This document shows, in pieces, positions 36,226 through 43,719 of a stretch of DNA of 64,000 nucleotides (within the stretch, counting starts at the first letter, position 1; each line of letters begins with the position of its first letter). Position numbers and translations under genes: made by a program. Below the pieces are notes generated by a model. That model was not told where the DNA came from, ran no database searches, and saw nothing but the letters and a program-made list of their open reading frames with translations. This DNA comes from JBKDZL01 sp047971145 (lineage in GTDB: Bacteria; Bacillota_I; Bacilli_A; Erysipelotrichales; Erysipelotrichaceae), in the NCBI GenBank assembly GCA_047971145.1, contig JBKDZL010000028.1:27437-91436 (forward strand), read 5' to 3'.

Positions 36226-36241
36226 TTTAGGTGTACCTAAA
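36226..36241. promoter_or_regulatory. Metal-regulator operator 1
   Basis: TTTAGGTGTACCTAAA: two 7-bp arms TTTAGGT/ACCTAAA around GT. It overlaps the downstream edge of the regulator gene's -10 box (36241-36246 on the minus strand) and its expected transcription start, an ideal site for autorepression. The half-site TTAGG matches the DtxR/IdeR box half-site. Confidence 0.8.
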
Positions 36242-36269
36242 TTATATCTTATTTATCAAGACATGGCAA
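36241..36269 (-). promoter_or_regulatory. Promoter of the metal regulator operon
   Basis: Minus strand TTGCCA (36264-36269), 17 bp, TATAAT (36241-36246). Operator 1 begins at the last base of the -10. Confidence 0.8.
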
Positions 36270-36278
36270 GAATAATAA

Positions 36279-36307
36279 TTGCATTTCTATTAATTTTAAG
36301 ATAAAAT
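36279..36307 (+). promoter_or_regulatory. Promoter of metal-binding lipoprotein gene
   Basis: TTGCAT (36279-36284), 17 bp, TAAAAT (36302-36307). Operator 2 covers the predicted transcription start at about 36314. Confidence 0.75.
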
Positions 36308-36315
36308 GATAATTG

Positions 36316-36331
36316 TTTAGGTTATCCTAAC
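36316..36331. promoter_or_regulatory. Metal-regulator operator 2
   Basis: TTTAGGTTATCCTAAC, the same TTTAGG-N4-CCTAA pattern as operator 1, with perfect TTAGG/CCTAA arms. It lies just after the binding-protein promoter and 15 nt before its start codon. Confidence 0.75.
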
Positions 36332-36345
36332 TATGAGGAGTTATT

Positions 36346-37236
36346 ATGAAAAAAAGTATTATCCTAATATTATTATTTGCATTATTAAGTGGCTGTGCCA
36401 ATACTAGCTTTACTGATAATGGCAAAATAAATGTAGTTGCGACTACTACCATGGTTGCTGATTTAGTTAGTGAAATTGGCGCCGATTATATCAATCTTAT
36501 TGGTTTAATGGAAATTGGTGTTGACCCTCATCTTTATCAAGCCAAAGCTAGTGATGCCGAAACTTTGTATAATGCTAATGTTGTGGTTTATAATGGAGTG
36601 CATCTTGAAGCAAAATTGGCCGAGGTATTGGGTTACTTAGATAATACCATTTCACTAGAAAATGGTTTAGTAACAAGTGAGCTAATAACTATTACTGAGC
36701 AAAGTTATGATCCTCATATTTGGTTTAGTATCAATTTATGGAAAAAAGCTGCCCAAGAAGTTGCAGAAGAGTTAAGTATAATTGATCCAGAAAATGCTGA
36801 TGGTTATCAAAAAAACTTAGAACTTTATTTAATAGAATTAGATGATTTAAAAGAATATGCTACCAAAGAAATTAATAAAATTCCTTTAGAACAAAGAATT
36901 TTAGTAACAGCTCATGATGCCTTTGCCTATTTCGCTGAGGAGTTCAACTTCGAAGTAAAGGCAATTCAAGGTATTAGTACTCAAGCAGAAGCTTCTACTT
37001 CAGTTATTAGTGATTTAGCAGATTATATTGTCGAGAATCAAATACCCGCTATTTTTAGTGAATCCTCAATTTCACCTAAGACTATTACCTCACTACAAGA
37101 TGCAGTAAGATCAAGAGGTTATCAAGTTTTAGTTGGTGAAGAATTATACTCTGATTCACTAAAACAAGATTCTAATTATTTAGAAACCTTTAGAGCAAAT
37201 GTAGATGCGATAGTAAGTGCCCTCAAGCAAGGATAG
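36346..37236 (+). CDS. Metal ABC transporter substrate-binding lipoprotein (TroA/ZnuA family)
   Basis: A 296-residue cluster A-I binding protein with lipobox LLSGC (Cys17). Metal ligands expected from the family are visible: His62 (VDPHLYQ), His124 (YDPHIW), His190 (TAHDAFAYF) and an acidic ligand near Glu239 (FSESS). Having His at the third position is like TroA/ZnuA; Mn-specific PsaA/MntC proteins have Glu there. There is no His-rich loop. It is divergent from the regulator-ATPase-permease operon and is presumably its binding protein. Confidence 0.92.
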   Translation: MKKSIILILLFALLSGCANTSFTDNGKINVVATTTMVADLVSEIGADYINLIGLMEIGVDPHLYQAKASDAETLYNANVVVYNGVHLEAKLAEVLGYLDNTISLENGLVTSELITITEQSYDPHIWFSINLWKKAAQEVAEELSIIDPENADGYQKNLELYLIELDDLKEYATKEINKIPLEQRILVTAHDAFAYFAEEFNFEVKAIQGISTQAEASTSVISDLADYIVENQIPAIFSESSISPKTITSLQDAVRSRGYQVLVGEELYSDSLKQDSNYLETFRANVDAIVSALKQG

Positions 37237-37242
37237 ACTTAA

Positions 37243-38241
37243 TTATTTTTTATTGATTTTAGTAAATTTATATGATGTAGTTTGAAAATAAGGGTTCTCA
37301 GCATCATAAAAACTAGTGATTAACTCTGGCATATTAATACTATTTGGTATTTCTTGAACTTCTAAAGCAATAAATTGTTGAGCTTTGCCCAATATTCCAC
37401 CTTCGAGTATAATTTGCTCACTAAACCAATTGGCAGTATAAACCACTACTGCTTCTTGATCAGTTTCAATTTCTAAACAATAACCAGTGTCAAAATTTTC
37501 TAATTTTATAGTATTACTATCTAAATAAAAAGGATGGTCAAAGCCTTTAGTAGTTTTAAATTCGCTAGAATTTTTTAATAATTGCTCACCAATATTGGCA
37601 CCTTTTCTAAAATTATATGGACTATTATCAGGAATTTCTACCATTTTATCAGGATAGTTATCCTTAGTAATACGAGCTCTAGCATTGGCAGGGATAGTTA
37701 AGATATGATTTCTGATATCACTGGCACTACTACCTAAATTGAAATATAAATGATTAGTAAGATTCAATAAACTACGACTTGGCGGAATACACTGATAATC
37801 AATTTTTAATGTGTTTTCTTGAAGTGTATATATTATTTGATATCGATAAGCGCCCTGAGGATAGCCATCATCTTCATGATTCGCAATTAATGTCAATTTT
37901 AGTTTGCTTGCTGATATTTCTTCTACTAAAAAATATTTTTTGCTGGTAGTACTAAATCCACCATGTAAATGATGCTTATTACTATTAGCACTTAAGCCAA
38001 TAATATTGTCATTATCTAAATAATGAGCATACGCAATTCTACCAGCTGTTGGTCCCACTATAGAATTCATATATGGGTTAATATCACTTAAATAATCCTC
38101 GTTTTTAGCTAAAGTTGCTACCATATTAACTTCAAGATTATCGTTTTTATAATAAATAGCCTTGATAGTTGCACCATAATTTAAAATACTTACTCTTAAA
38201 AATTTATTCTCTATACTATATTCTTTTAATTGATGTTTCAT
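37243..38241 (-). CDS. galM: Aldose 1-epimerase (mutarotase)
   Basis: A 332-residue galactose mutarotase-like beta-sandwich enzyme interconverting sugar anomers. Family motifs: VGPTAGRIAYA, KHHLHGGFS with the substrate histidine, NLTNHLYFNLG with the catalytic histidine, and ALEVQEIPNSIN near the catalytic glutamate. Ends 6 nt from the convergent binding-protein gene. Its own promoter is present and no sugar operon adjoins it. Confidence 0.93.
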   Translation of the reverse strand: MKHQLKEYSIENKFLRVSILNYGATIKAIYYKNDNLEVNMVATLAKNEDYLSDINPYMNSIVGPTAGRIAYAHYLDNDNIIGLSANSNKHHLHGGFSTTSKKYFLVEEISASKLKLTLIANHEDDGYPQGAYRYQIIYTLQENTLKIDYQCIPPSRSLLNLTNHLYFNLGSSASDIRNHILTIPANARARITKDNYPDKMVEIPDNSPYNFRKGANIGEQLLKNSSEFKTTKGFDHPFYLDSNTIKLENFDTGYCLEIETDQEAVVVYTANWFSEQIILEGGILGKAQQFIALEVQEIPNSINMPELITSFYDAENPYFQTTSYKFTKINKK

Positions 38242-38270
38242 ACTAGCTCCTTAAAATAGTTCTTATTTAA

Positions 38271-38299
38271 ATTATACTATGAATTTATTTTTCAAACAA
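38271..38299 (-). promoter_or_regulatory. galM promoter
   Basis: Minus strand TTGTTT (38294-38299), 17 bp, TATAAT (38271-38276), then AAGGAG before the ATG. Confidence 0.6.
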
Positions 38300-38318
38300 A
38301 CTAAACATCCTCTGAATA

Positions 38319-38327
38319 TGATACAAT
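38319..38327 (+). promoter_or_regulatory. Extended -10 close to the rlmA start (leaderless candidate)
   Basis: TGATACAAT fits an extended -10. Its end is 9 nt from the ATG at 38337 and there is no Shine-Dalgarno sequence, so transcription would begin at or within three bases of the start codon. Confidence 0.4.
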
Positions 38328-38336
38328 TATTACAGT

Positions 38337-39116
38337 ATGAATTTGAAATGTCCTCTTTGTGAAAAGCAATTAATTAAAAATTCTAAAACTTTTACTTGTT
38401 TAAATAATCATTGTTTTGATATTGCCAAACAGGGCTATCTTAATCTTCATATGAGTAGTTCTCAAAAGAATTTTGGTGATGATAAGGAAATGGTTGAAGC
38501 TAGAGCTAACTTTTTGAATAAAGGTTATTATCTTAGTTTAAAAAATAAATTAAATACAATCATGAAACAATTAAACATTGAGACTTTAGTAGATTGCGCC
38601 TGTGGCGAGGGTTATTATACTAAAGATTTTCCTGTTGCTTCAATTGGTGTAGATTTGTCCAAAGCTGCTATTATTAGGGCAAGTAAAGTCGACCAAAAAA
38701 ATCAGTATCTTATTAGTAGTATTTTTAAGTTACCACTCTATGATAAATGTACTGATGCTATAACTGTCTTATTTGCTCCAATTGCCATAAAAGAAATTGA
38801 ACGCCTATTAAAAGATGAGGGCTATTTAATTAGTGTTAGTACTGGTCCTAACCATCTTTGGCAATTAAAAGAAGTTCTTTATGCTATCCCTTACAAGAAT
38901 CAAATAAATAATCCTGAAACTTCTTTGAAGAAAATAAACACTTATAAAATTCACAAAAAAATTACACTTACAAACCAAGAGGACATCAATAACCTTTTTA
39001 AGATGACGCCTTATTATTATAAAACTTCACTAGATGATAAAAGCAAATTAAACAAACTTAATTACTTAGAAACTGAAATTGAATTTATTATTAATGTTTA
39101 TCAAAATAAGCTATAG
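38337..39116 (+). CDS. rlmA: 23S rRNA (guanine-N1)-methyltransferase RlmA
   Basis: A 259-residue SAM-dependent methyltransferase. The N-terminal zinc finger has Cys5, Cys8, Cys21 and His25, the same ligand spacing as E. coli RlmA, then FDIAKQGYLNLH and the RlmA-typical GDDKEMVEARANFLNKGYY. The SAM motif is VDCACGEGYYT. RlmA(I) modifies G745 and RlmA(II) G748 (tylosin resistance); which of the two cannot be decided. It lacks an upstream ribosome-binding site. Confidence 0.92.
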   Translation: MNLKCPLCEKQLIKNSKTFTCLNNHCFDIAKQGYLNLHMSSSQKNFGDDKEMVEARANFLNKGYYLSLKNKLNTIMKQLNIETLVDCACGEGYYTKDFPVASIGVDLSKAAIIRASKVDQKNQYLISSIFKLPLYDKCTDAITVLFAPIAIKEIERLLKDEGYLISVSTGPNHLWQLKEVLYAIPYKNQINNPETSLKKINTYKIHKKITLTNQEDINNLFKMTPYYYKTSLDDKSKLNKLNYLETEIEFIINVYQNKL

Positions 39117-40109
39117 CTATTGAAATTTTTTAATTTGTTTTTTCAACCAATGATCATCACTTAATAATGCTCTGCCTATTCCTACTAAATCAGTATCTTG
39201 ACTCACAATTAATTCCTCAGCAGCAGCTAAATCTTTAATACCACCGGTTAAAATAACCGGAATAGAAACCACCTCTTTAATTGGTTTGCTTAAAATTTTA
39301 AAGTAACCAGCTTTTGTTAAACCTTTGCCATTGTAACCATTGAAGCCACCAGAGATGTCCAAGACATCCACTCCTGCTTGCTCTAGAGCTTTTGCGACCT
39401 CAATTGACTCAGCAATATTCAAGCCTCCTGGCATAAAATCACAGGCACCTAAGCGAAAATAAATTGGAAAATCATCACCTACTGCTTTTCTAATTTTTTG
39501 AGTGATTTCTAAATGTAATCTCATCCGATTAGCTAAAGAACCTCCATATTGGTCTACTCTTTTATTGGTGATTGGTGATAAGAATTGACTAAGCAGATAT
39601 CCATGAGCCCCATGAATTTCCACACCATCAAAACCAGCTAATTTGACTCTAATACTAGCTTCAGTAAAAGCTTCTTTTATCTCTTCAATTTCATCTATAC
39701 TAAGCTCTCTACCAATTTCACTCTGTCCTGGCCGACAAGTCATAGAGGGACCAACAATTGTTTCTTTAATTATTTTTTCCTTAGCACTAAGACCAGCATG
39801 ATTAATTTGAACTACAGCCTTAGTATTGTTGTTATGAATTGTATCAGCTAGTTTTTTTAAACCAGGAAGATACTCATCACTCATAATAGACATTTGATCT
39901 TTAGTTGCTTGAGCATTTTTACAAATATAACAATGCTCTATGATAATTAATGCAAGATTGCCATCTTTAGATTTATTATCATAATATTTTAAAATTTCTG
40001 GGCTAACAAAACCTAACTCACTTGCTTTACTAGTAGCCATAGGTGGCATAACTATCCTATTTTTAAAAGTTATCTTTTTAGTTTTTAATTCGCTTAACAC
40101 CTGTTTCAT
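39117..40109 (-). CDS. Old yellow enzyme-family NADH:flavin oxidoreductase
   Basis: A 330-residue FMN-dependent TIM-barrel oxidoreductase. Motifs: RIVMPPMATSKASELGFVSP at the start, INHAGLSAKE, EIHGAHGYLLSQFLSPITNKR with the paired histidines that bind substrate, GGSLANRMRLHLEI, and VGIGRALLSD near the FMN phosphate. The reductase of an activated alkene or similar is likely; the substrate is unknown. Its stop codon abuts the rlmA stop with no gap. Confidence 0.92.
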   Translation of the reverse strand: MKQVLSELKTKKITFKNRIVMPPMATSKASELGFVSPEILKYYDNKSKDGNLALIIIEHCYICKNAQATKDQMSIMSDEYLPGLKKLADTIHNNNTKAVVQINHAGLSAKEKIIKETIVGPSMTCRPGQSEIGRELSIDEIEEIKEAFTEASIRVKLAGFDGVEIHGAHGYLLSQFLSPITNKRVDQYGGSLANRMRLHLEITQKIRKAVGDDFPIYFRLGACDFMPGGLNIAESIEVAKALEQAGVDVLDISGGFNGYNGKGLTKAGYFKILSKPIKEVVSIPVILTGGIKDLAAAEELIVSQDTDLVGIGRALLSDDHWLKKQIKKFQ

Positions 40110-40157
40110 AATAATACCTCATAAATATATTTTAACATAAAGTTCATGTTGCTAATA

Positions 40158-40979
40158 CTAATTATTAGCCTTTAATTTACTAATTAGTGAGCTTATTAAA
40201 TACACTATAATGGTAATGATAACTATCACAGCACTGGTTGGTAAATCAAGAATAAAACCTAAAATAATACCTAAAATAATCGCAACTTCAGTAATTAAAA
40301 TGGCAAATAATAAAGTCAGTTTTAAATTTTTTGCCAATTGAGCACTAGCTAGTAAAGGAATGCTAATTAAAGAGGAAACTAATAAAACTCCAATGGTCTC
40401 AATAGCAATAGTAATCGTAATGGCTATTAAAATCATCATTAAATAACGATTTTTATCAACATTAATACCATAGAGTTTACTATACTCTTCGTCTAAGGAT
40501 AATAAAATTATCTTTCTATAATTACAAAAGATTACACCCAACATTAAAATCTCTACTATCAAAATCCAAAATAAATCTGCTCTAGCTATACCATTAATAT
40601 TACCAAATAATAGATTAAAAATAGAAGCATTATAGCCACTAGATTTACTTAAAAAAATCATCGTTAAGGCTACACTTAATGAGTATACTATTAGGATAGA
40701 CAGCTCTTTATAATTTTTATACTTGTTTCTTAAATATTCAATTAAAATTGCACTAATGATGGTCCATATCAATGTTATCAAAATATTATAAATCATTGGC
40801 AAATTTAAAAGATTTACTAGTAAAATTGCCAGTGCCACTCCAGCCATATTAATATGGCCAAAACTATCCGCAATAAAAGTCATTTTCCTTAGTAAAATGA
40901 TTATTCCTACCATTGGTAAAATAAGTCCAATCATTAAACCTGCCATTAAGGCATTTTGCATAAATTGATAACTAAACAT
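40158..40979 (-). CDS. Metal ABC transporter permease (second system, ZnuB-like)
   Basis: A 273-residue ABC-3 permease with FIADSFGHINMAGVALAILL and IGVLLVSSLISIPLLASAQLA, about eight helices, and no soluble C-terminal tail, unlike the permeases at 32.6-34.8 kb. It overlaps the ATPase gene by 8 nt and would act as a homodimer, as in Znu/Adc zinc importers. Confidence 0.9.
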   Translation of the reverse strand: MFSYQFMQNALMAGLMIGLILPMVGIIILLRKMTFIADSFGHINMAGVALAILLVNLLNLPMIYNILITLIWTIISAILIEYLRNKYKNYKELSILIVYSLSVALTMIFLSKSSGYNASIFNLLFGNINGIARADLFWILIVEILMLGVIFCNYRKIILLSLDEEYSKLYGINVDKNRYLMMILIAITITIAIETIGVLLVSSLISIPLLASAQLAKNLKLTLLFAILITEVAIILGIILGFILDLPTSAVIVIITIIVYLISSLISKLKANN

Positions 40980-41601
40980 GGCTCACCTGCTGTTTTAGTT
41001 GATTATTTTCTAAATTCAGACTTTTGTTTACGTCTTTTTCTATTTCTTTTAAATGATGCGACACTACTATTATAGTTAAACCGTTTGTGTTTAGCTCTTT
41101 TAAAGTTGTGGCTAAATCAACTCTACTCTTATCATCTAAGCCAGAATTGGGCTCATCTAATATTAAATAATCAATATCATGTAAAAGTGCTTTGCAAATA
41201 TTAATTCTTTGTAATTGTCCTCCACTAAGATCATTAATATTCTTGTGTAAAAAATTTTGTAATTTGAATTGTTTGCTAAGTTTTTTTATTTTCTGCTGAT
41301 CTTTTTGAATTAACTTAAATAGCTCATATGCAGTTATTGGTAGCTCTGTTGTTTGATTTTTTATTTGTGGAACATAACCAATTTTTGACCATTCATTAAA
41401 ACAATTTATGCAATTTCCGTTTATTTTTAACATATTGTGTTTTACTTTATACGCCCCAACTAAACACTTAATTAAAGTACTCTTACCAATACCATTAGGT
41501 CCTATGATGGCCAAATAATCCCCATTGTTTATAGTTAAATTTAAATTATTTAAAATCATTTCTTGAGAAAAACCAAAAGATAAATTATTTATTTCGATCA
41601 T
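40972..41601 (-). CDS. Metal ABC transporter ATPase (second system, ZnuC-like)
   Basis: A 209-residue ATPase, short but complete: Walker A GPNGIGKST (34-42), signature LSGGQLQR, Walker B YLILDEP and H-loop VVSHH. It pairs with the overlapping permease and the upstream binding protein, 14 nt away. Being intact, it could in principle also serve the first system, whose own ATPase gene has an in-frame stop. Confidence 0.92.
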   Translation of the reverse strand: MIEINNLSFGFSQEMILNNLNLTINNGDYLAIIGPNGIGKSTLIKCLVGAYKVKHNMLKINGNCINCFNEWSKIGYVPQIKNQTTELPITAYELFKLIQKDQQKIKKLSKQFKLQNFLHKNINDLSGGQLQRINICKALLHDIDYLILDEPNSGLDDKSRVDLATTLKELNTNGLTIIVVSHHLKEIEKDVNKSLNLENNQLKQQVSHV

Positions 41602-41615
41602 AAATATCCTTTCCT

Positions 41616-42509
41616 TTAAGAAAACTGAGCTAAATTATAAAGTAGCAGCTCTACCAAGCTTTGATACTCAGAAGTAGCAGTATTAAAGGTTGATAAATTA
41701 TCAACAATTCTAATATCTATATTTGTCTCAAGTGCTATTTGTTGAATAAGAGTGTTATTTATATTATTACTTTCAGCATAAATATAAGGGATATCATAAC
41801 TTTTAATATTATCAATAATCTGAGCTATTTCTGCACTACTAGGCTCATCATCATGGTGCACTCCATAAACACTAATATACTCTATACCATAAACTAAGTC
41901 ATAATAAGCATAAGCATCATGAGTCAAAATTAAGGGATAGCTTTGTACATCGGCAAATTTTTGATATTCTTGATCAGCCAAGTGTAGTTCCGCTGCTAGT
42001 ATTTCGTAATTACTCTGATAAATTTGAGTATTACTACTGTCTAATTCTATTAAAATATTTTTGATTTTTTCCGCTATTTGAATGTTTAAAAAAGGCGTTG
42101 TCCAAATATGTGCGTCATATTCTTTGGTATTTTTGCCAGAATATAGCTTATTAATTGTAGGAATTATAGATTGAAAACTATCAAAATAAATCGTATCATT
42201 ATCGCTATCAATGATTTGACTAATACTTTTGTCTTCTTCTGCATTAGCATAAATTACTAAATCACTATTACTTATATCAGCTAATTCTTTAGCACTTAGC
42301 TCATAATTATGTCTATCACTCCCTTCAGGATAGATATTGTTTACTGAGATTAAATCACCTGCTAATTGTTTAACTATTAACTCCGCAGCATAATAAGTAG
42401 TATACACTTCAAGTCTAGCTTCATTAGTTTTTGCACCCTCTTTTCTCGAGCAACCTAACAAACTAATTATTAAAAACATACTGATTATTATCCTAATTAT
42501 TTTTTTCAT
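41616..42509 (-). CDS. Metal ABC transporter substrate-binding lipoprotein (second system)
   Basis: A 297-residue cluster A-I lipoprotein, lipobox SLLGC (Cys20). Expected metal ligands are His67 (RHNYELSA), His134 (YDAHIW), His197 (LTHDAYAYY) and Glu246 (YAESNN). Three histidines fit a zinc-type site, though specificity is not proved. RBS AAGGGAG. It heads the binding protein-ATPase-permease unit, possibly transcribed with the hydrolase gene 41 nt upstream. Confidence 0.9.
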   Translation of the reverse strand: MKKIIRIIISMFLIISLLGCSRKEGAKTNEARLEVYTTYYAAELIVKQLAGDLISVNNIYPEGSDRHNYELSAKELADISNSDLVIYANAEEDKSISQIIDSDNDTIYFDSFQSIIPTINKLYSGKNTKEYDAHIWTTPFLNIQIAEKIKNILIELDSSNTQIYQSNYEILAAELHLADQEYQKFADVQSYPLILTHDAYAYYDLVYGIEYISVYGVHHDDEPSSAEIAQIIDNIKSYDIPYIYAESNNINNTLIQQIALETNIDIRIVDNLSTFNTATSEYQSLVELLLYNLAQFS

Positions 42510-42550
42510 TTTTTCTCCCTTAATTTTTATTCACCCTTAAAATACTAATA

Positions 42551-43471
42551 TTATGGTTTCAGATGAGCGTCAACCCAACGCTGATTATTAAATAATTCAC
42601 CATCATTTGAGAATATTTCTGCTGCTTTTAAGTCATTTTTTAAAGTATAACTAAACCAAGCATTTAAATAACCACTTTCAACATTCGCAACATTATGATC
42701 AGCACCATGCTGTCTAGCCATCACTATTTTTTTCTGATTATTAACATTATTAAATGTTGATTCTAAAGAACTTAGTGGGGAGACAAAATCATCAAATTCT
42801 CCTGTACCGGAAGTCATAAAATATGGTATTTGTAATAATGATGTATCATAGGACCAATAAGAAAAAGGGCCAATACACAATGAGTGTTGGGGCAATGAAG
42901 TAGTATAGATAGCTTTGAACATATCACTATTTTTAAATTGCGTAGCGGCATTTATTGCCCCTGCTGCTCCTTGTGAGTGTCCACCAACTCCTATTTTATC
43001 AGTATTTAATTTTTGATAAAAAATGCTGTTAAAATCGTCATTTAGCTCTCTCGCTAAGATTGCACTCTCATAAGCAGCATTGCCAGCACCACTATATTGA
43101 TCATCATTTGCCACCACTACAAAGCCATATGACGCTAAACTTTGAAGCATATTTTGATAATTTAGATATGTAGCTAGTGAACCATTACTCCAAACCACAA
43201 CTGGATATAGCTCTTTAAGTTCACTTGGATAATAAATTGCATAATTGGTATTATTGACACTCAAGTACTCAACACTAACTTTTTGAATTACTTGAGAATA
43301 GTCCCATTCTAAATCGTTTTCTCCAACATTATGAGTAACTTTAATCTCACTCAGTGCTGCCTCACTTCCATTATTTATTTCAAACCAAACAGCAAATGAA
43401 AAAACTCCGGTTACTAGTAAAGTAAATATGCTCACAATAATAATGATTACTACTTTAAATTTCTTCATCAT
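42551..43471 (-). CDS. Membrane-anchored alpha/beta hydrolase
   Basis: A 306-residue protein: one N-terminal helix (about 5-30), then an extracytoplasmic alpha/beta hydrolase domain with nucleophile elbow GHSQG (Ser166), an acidic TSGTGEFDDF and histidines in RQHGADHN that complete a triad. It resembles PET-hydrolase/chlorophyllase-like esterases. The start has two consecutive ATGs, no Shine-Dalgarno, and a -10 box four bases upstream, so it may be leaderless. The substrate is unknown. Confidence 0.82.
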   Translation of the reverse strand: MMKKFKVVIIIIVSIFTLLVTGVFSFAVWFEINNGSEAALSEIKVTHNVGENDLEWDYSQVIQKVSVEYLSVNNTNYAIYYPSELKELYPVVVWSNGSLATYLNYQNMLQSLASYGFVVVANDDQYSGAGNAAYESAILARELNDDFNSIFYQKLNTDKIGVGGHSQGAAGAINAATQFKNSDMFKAIYTTSLPQHSLCIGPFSYWSYDTSLLQIPYFMTSGTGEFDDFVSPLSSLESTFNNVNNQKKIVMARQHGADHNVANVESGYLNAWFSYTLKNDLKAAEIFSNDGELFNNQRWVDAHLKP

Positions 43472-43475
43472 CTAA

Positions 43476-43504
43476 ATTATACTATAAAATAGTAATATTA
43501 TCAT
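43476..43504 (-). promoter_or_regulatory. Promoter abutting the hydrolase start (leaderless candidate)
   Basis: Minus strand ATGATA (43499-43504), 17 bp, TATAAT (43476-43481). Only four bases separate the -10 from the first ATG. Confidence 0.5.
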
Positions 43505-43572
43505 AGCTAGACATTATTTAGAGTTGATATGATTAAGCACAGCCATTTTAATTTGAATGATAGAATAGTGTT

Positions 43573-43593
43573 ACAACCGATACTATCGGTTGT
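43573..43593. other. Perfect hairpin in the polC-hydrolase gap
   Basis: ACAACCGAT / ATCGGTTGT, a 9-bp perfect stem with loop ACT. No T-run follows on either strand immediately, so a terminator role for polC is uncertain; an operator or RNA structure is possible. Confidence 0.5.
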
Positions 43594-43719
43594 ATGACAA
43601 CTATTTATTATTTTATTTTTCTTGTAAAGAGCATTAAAACTAAACATTGATGCTATGAAAAACTTTGTCAGTAATGATTTTAAAATTTTACTTATAATAT
43701 TTTTCCTCGATAATTAAAT

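Noticed and set aside
43573..43593. Terminator for polC
   Set aside because: The hairpin is perfect but lacks a T-run on the relevant strand and lies about 127 nt past the stop; kept only as an unexplained hairpin.
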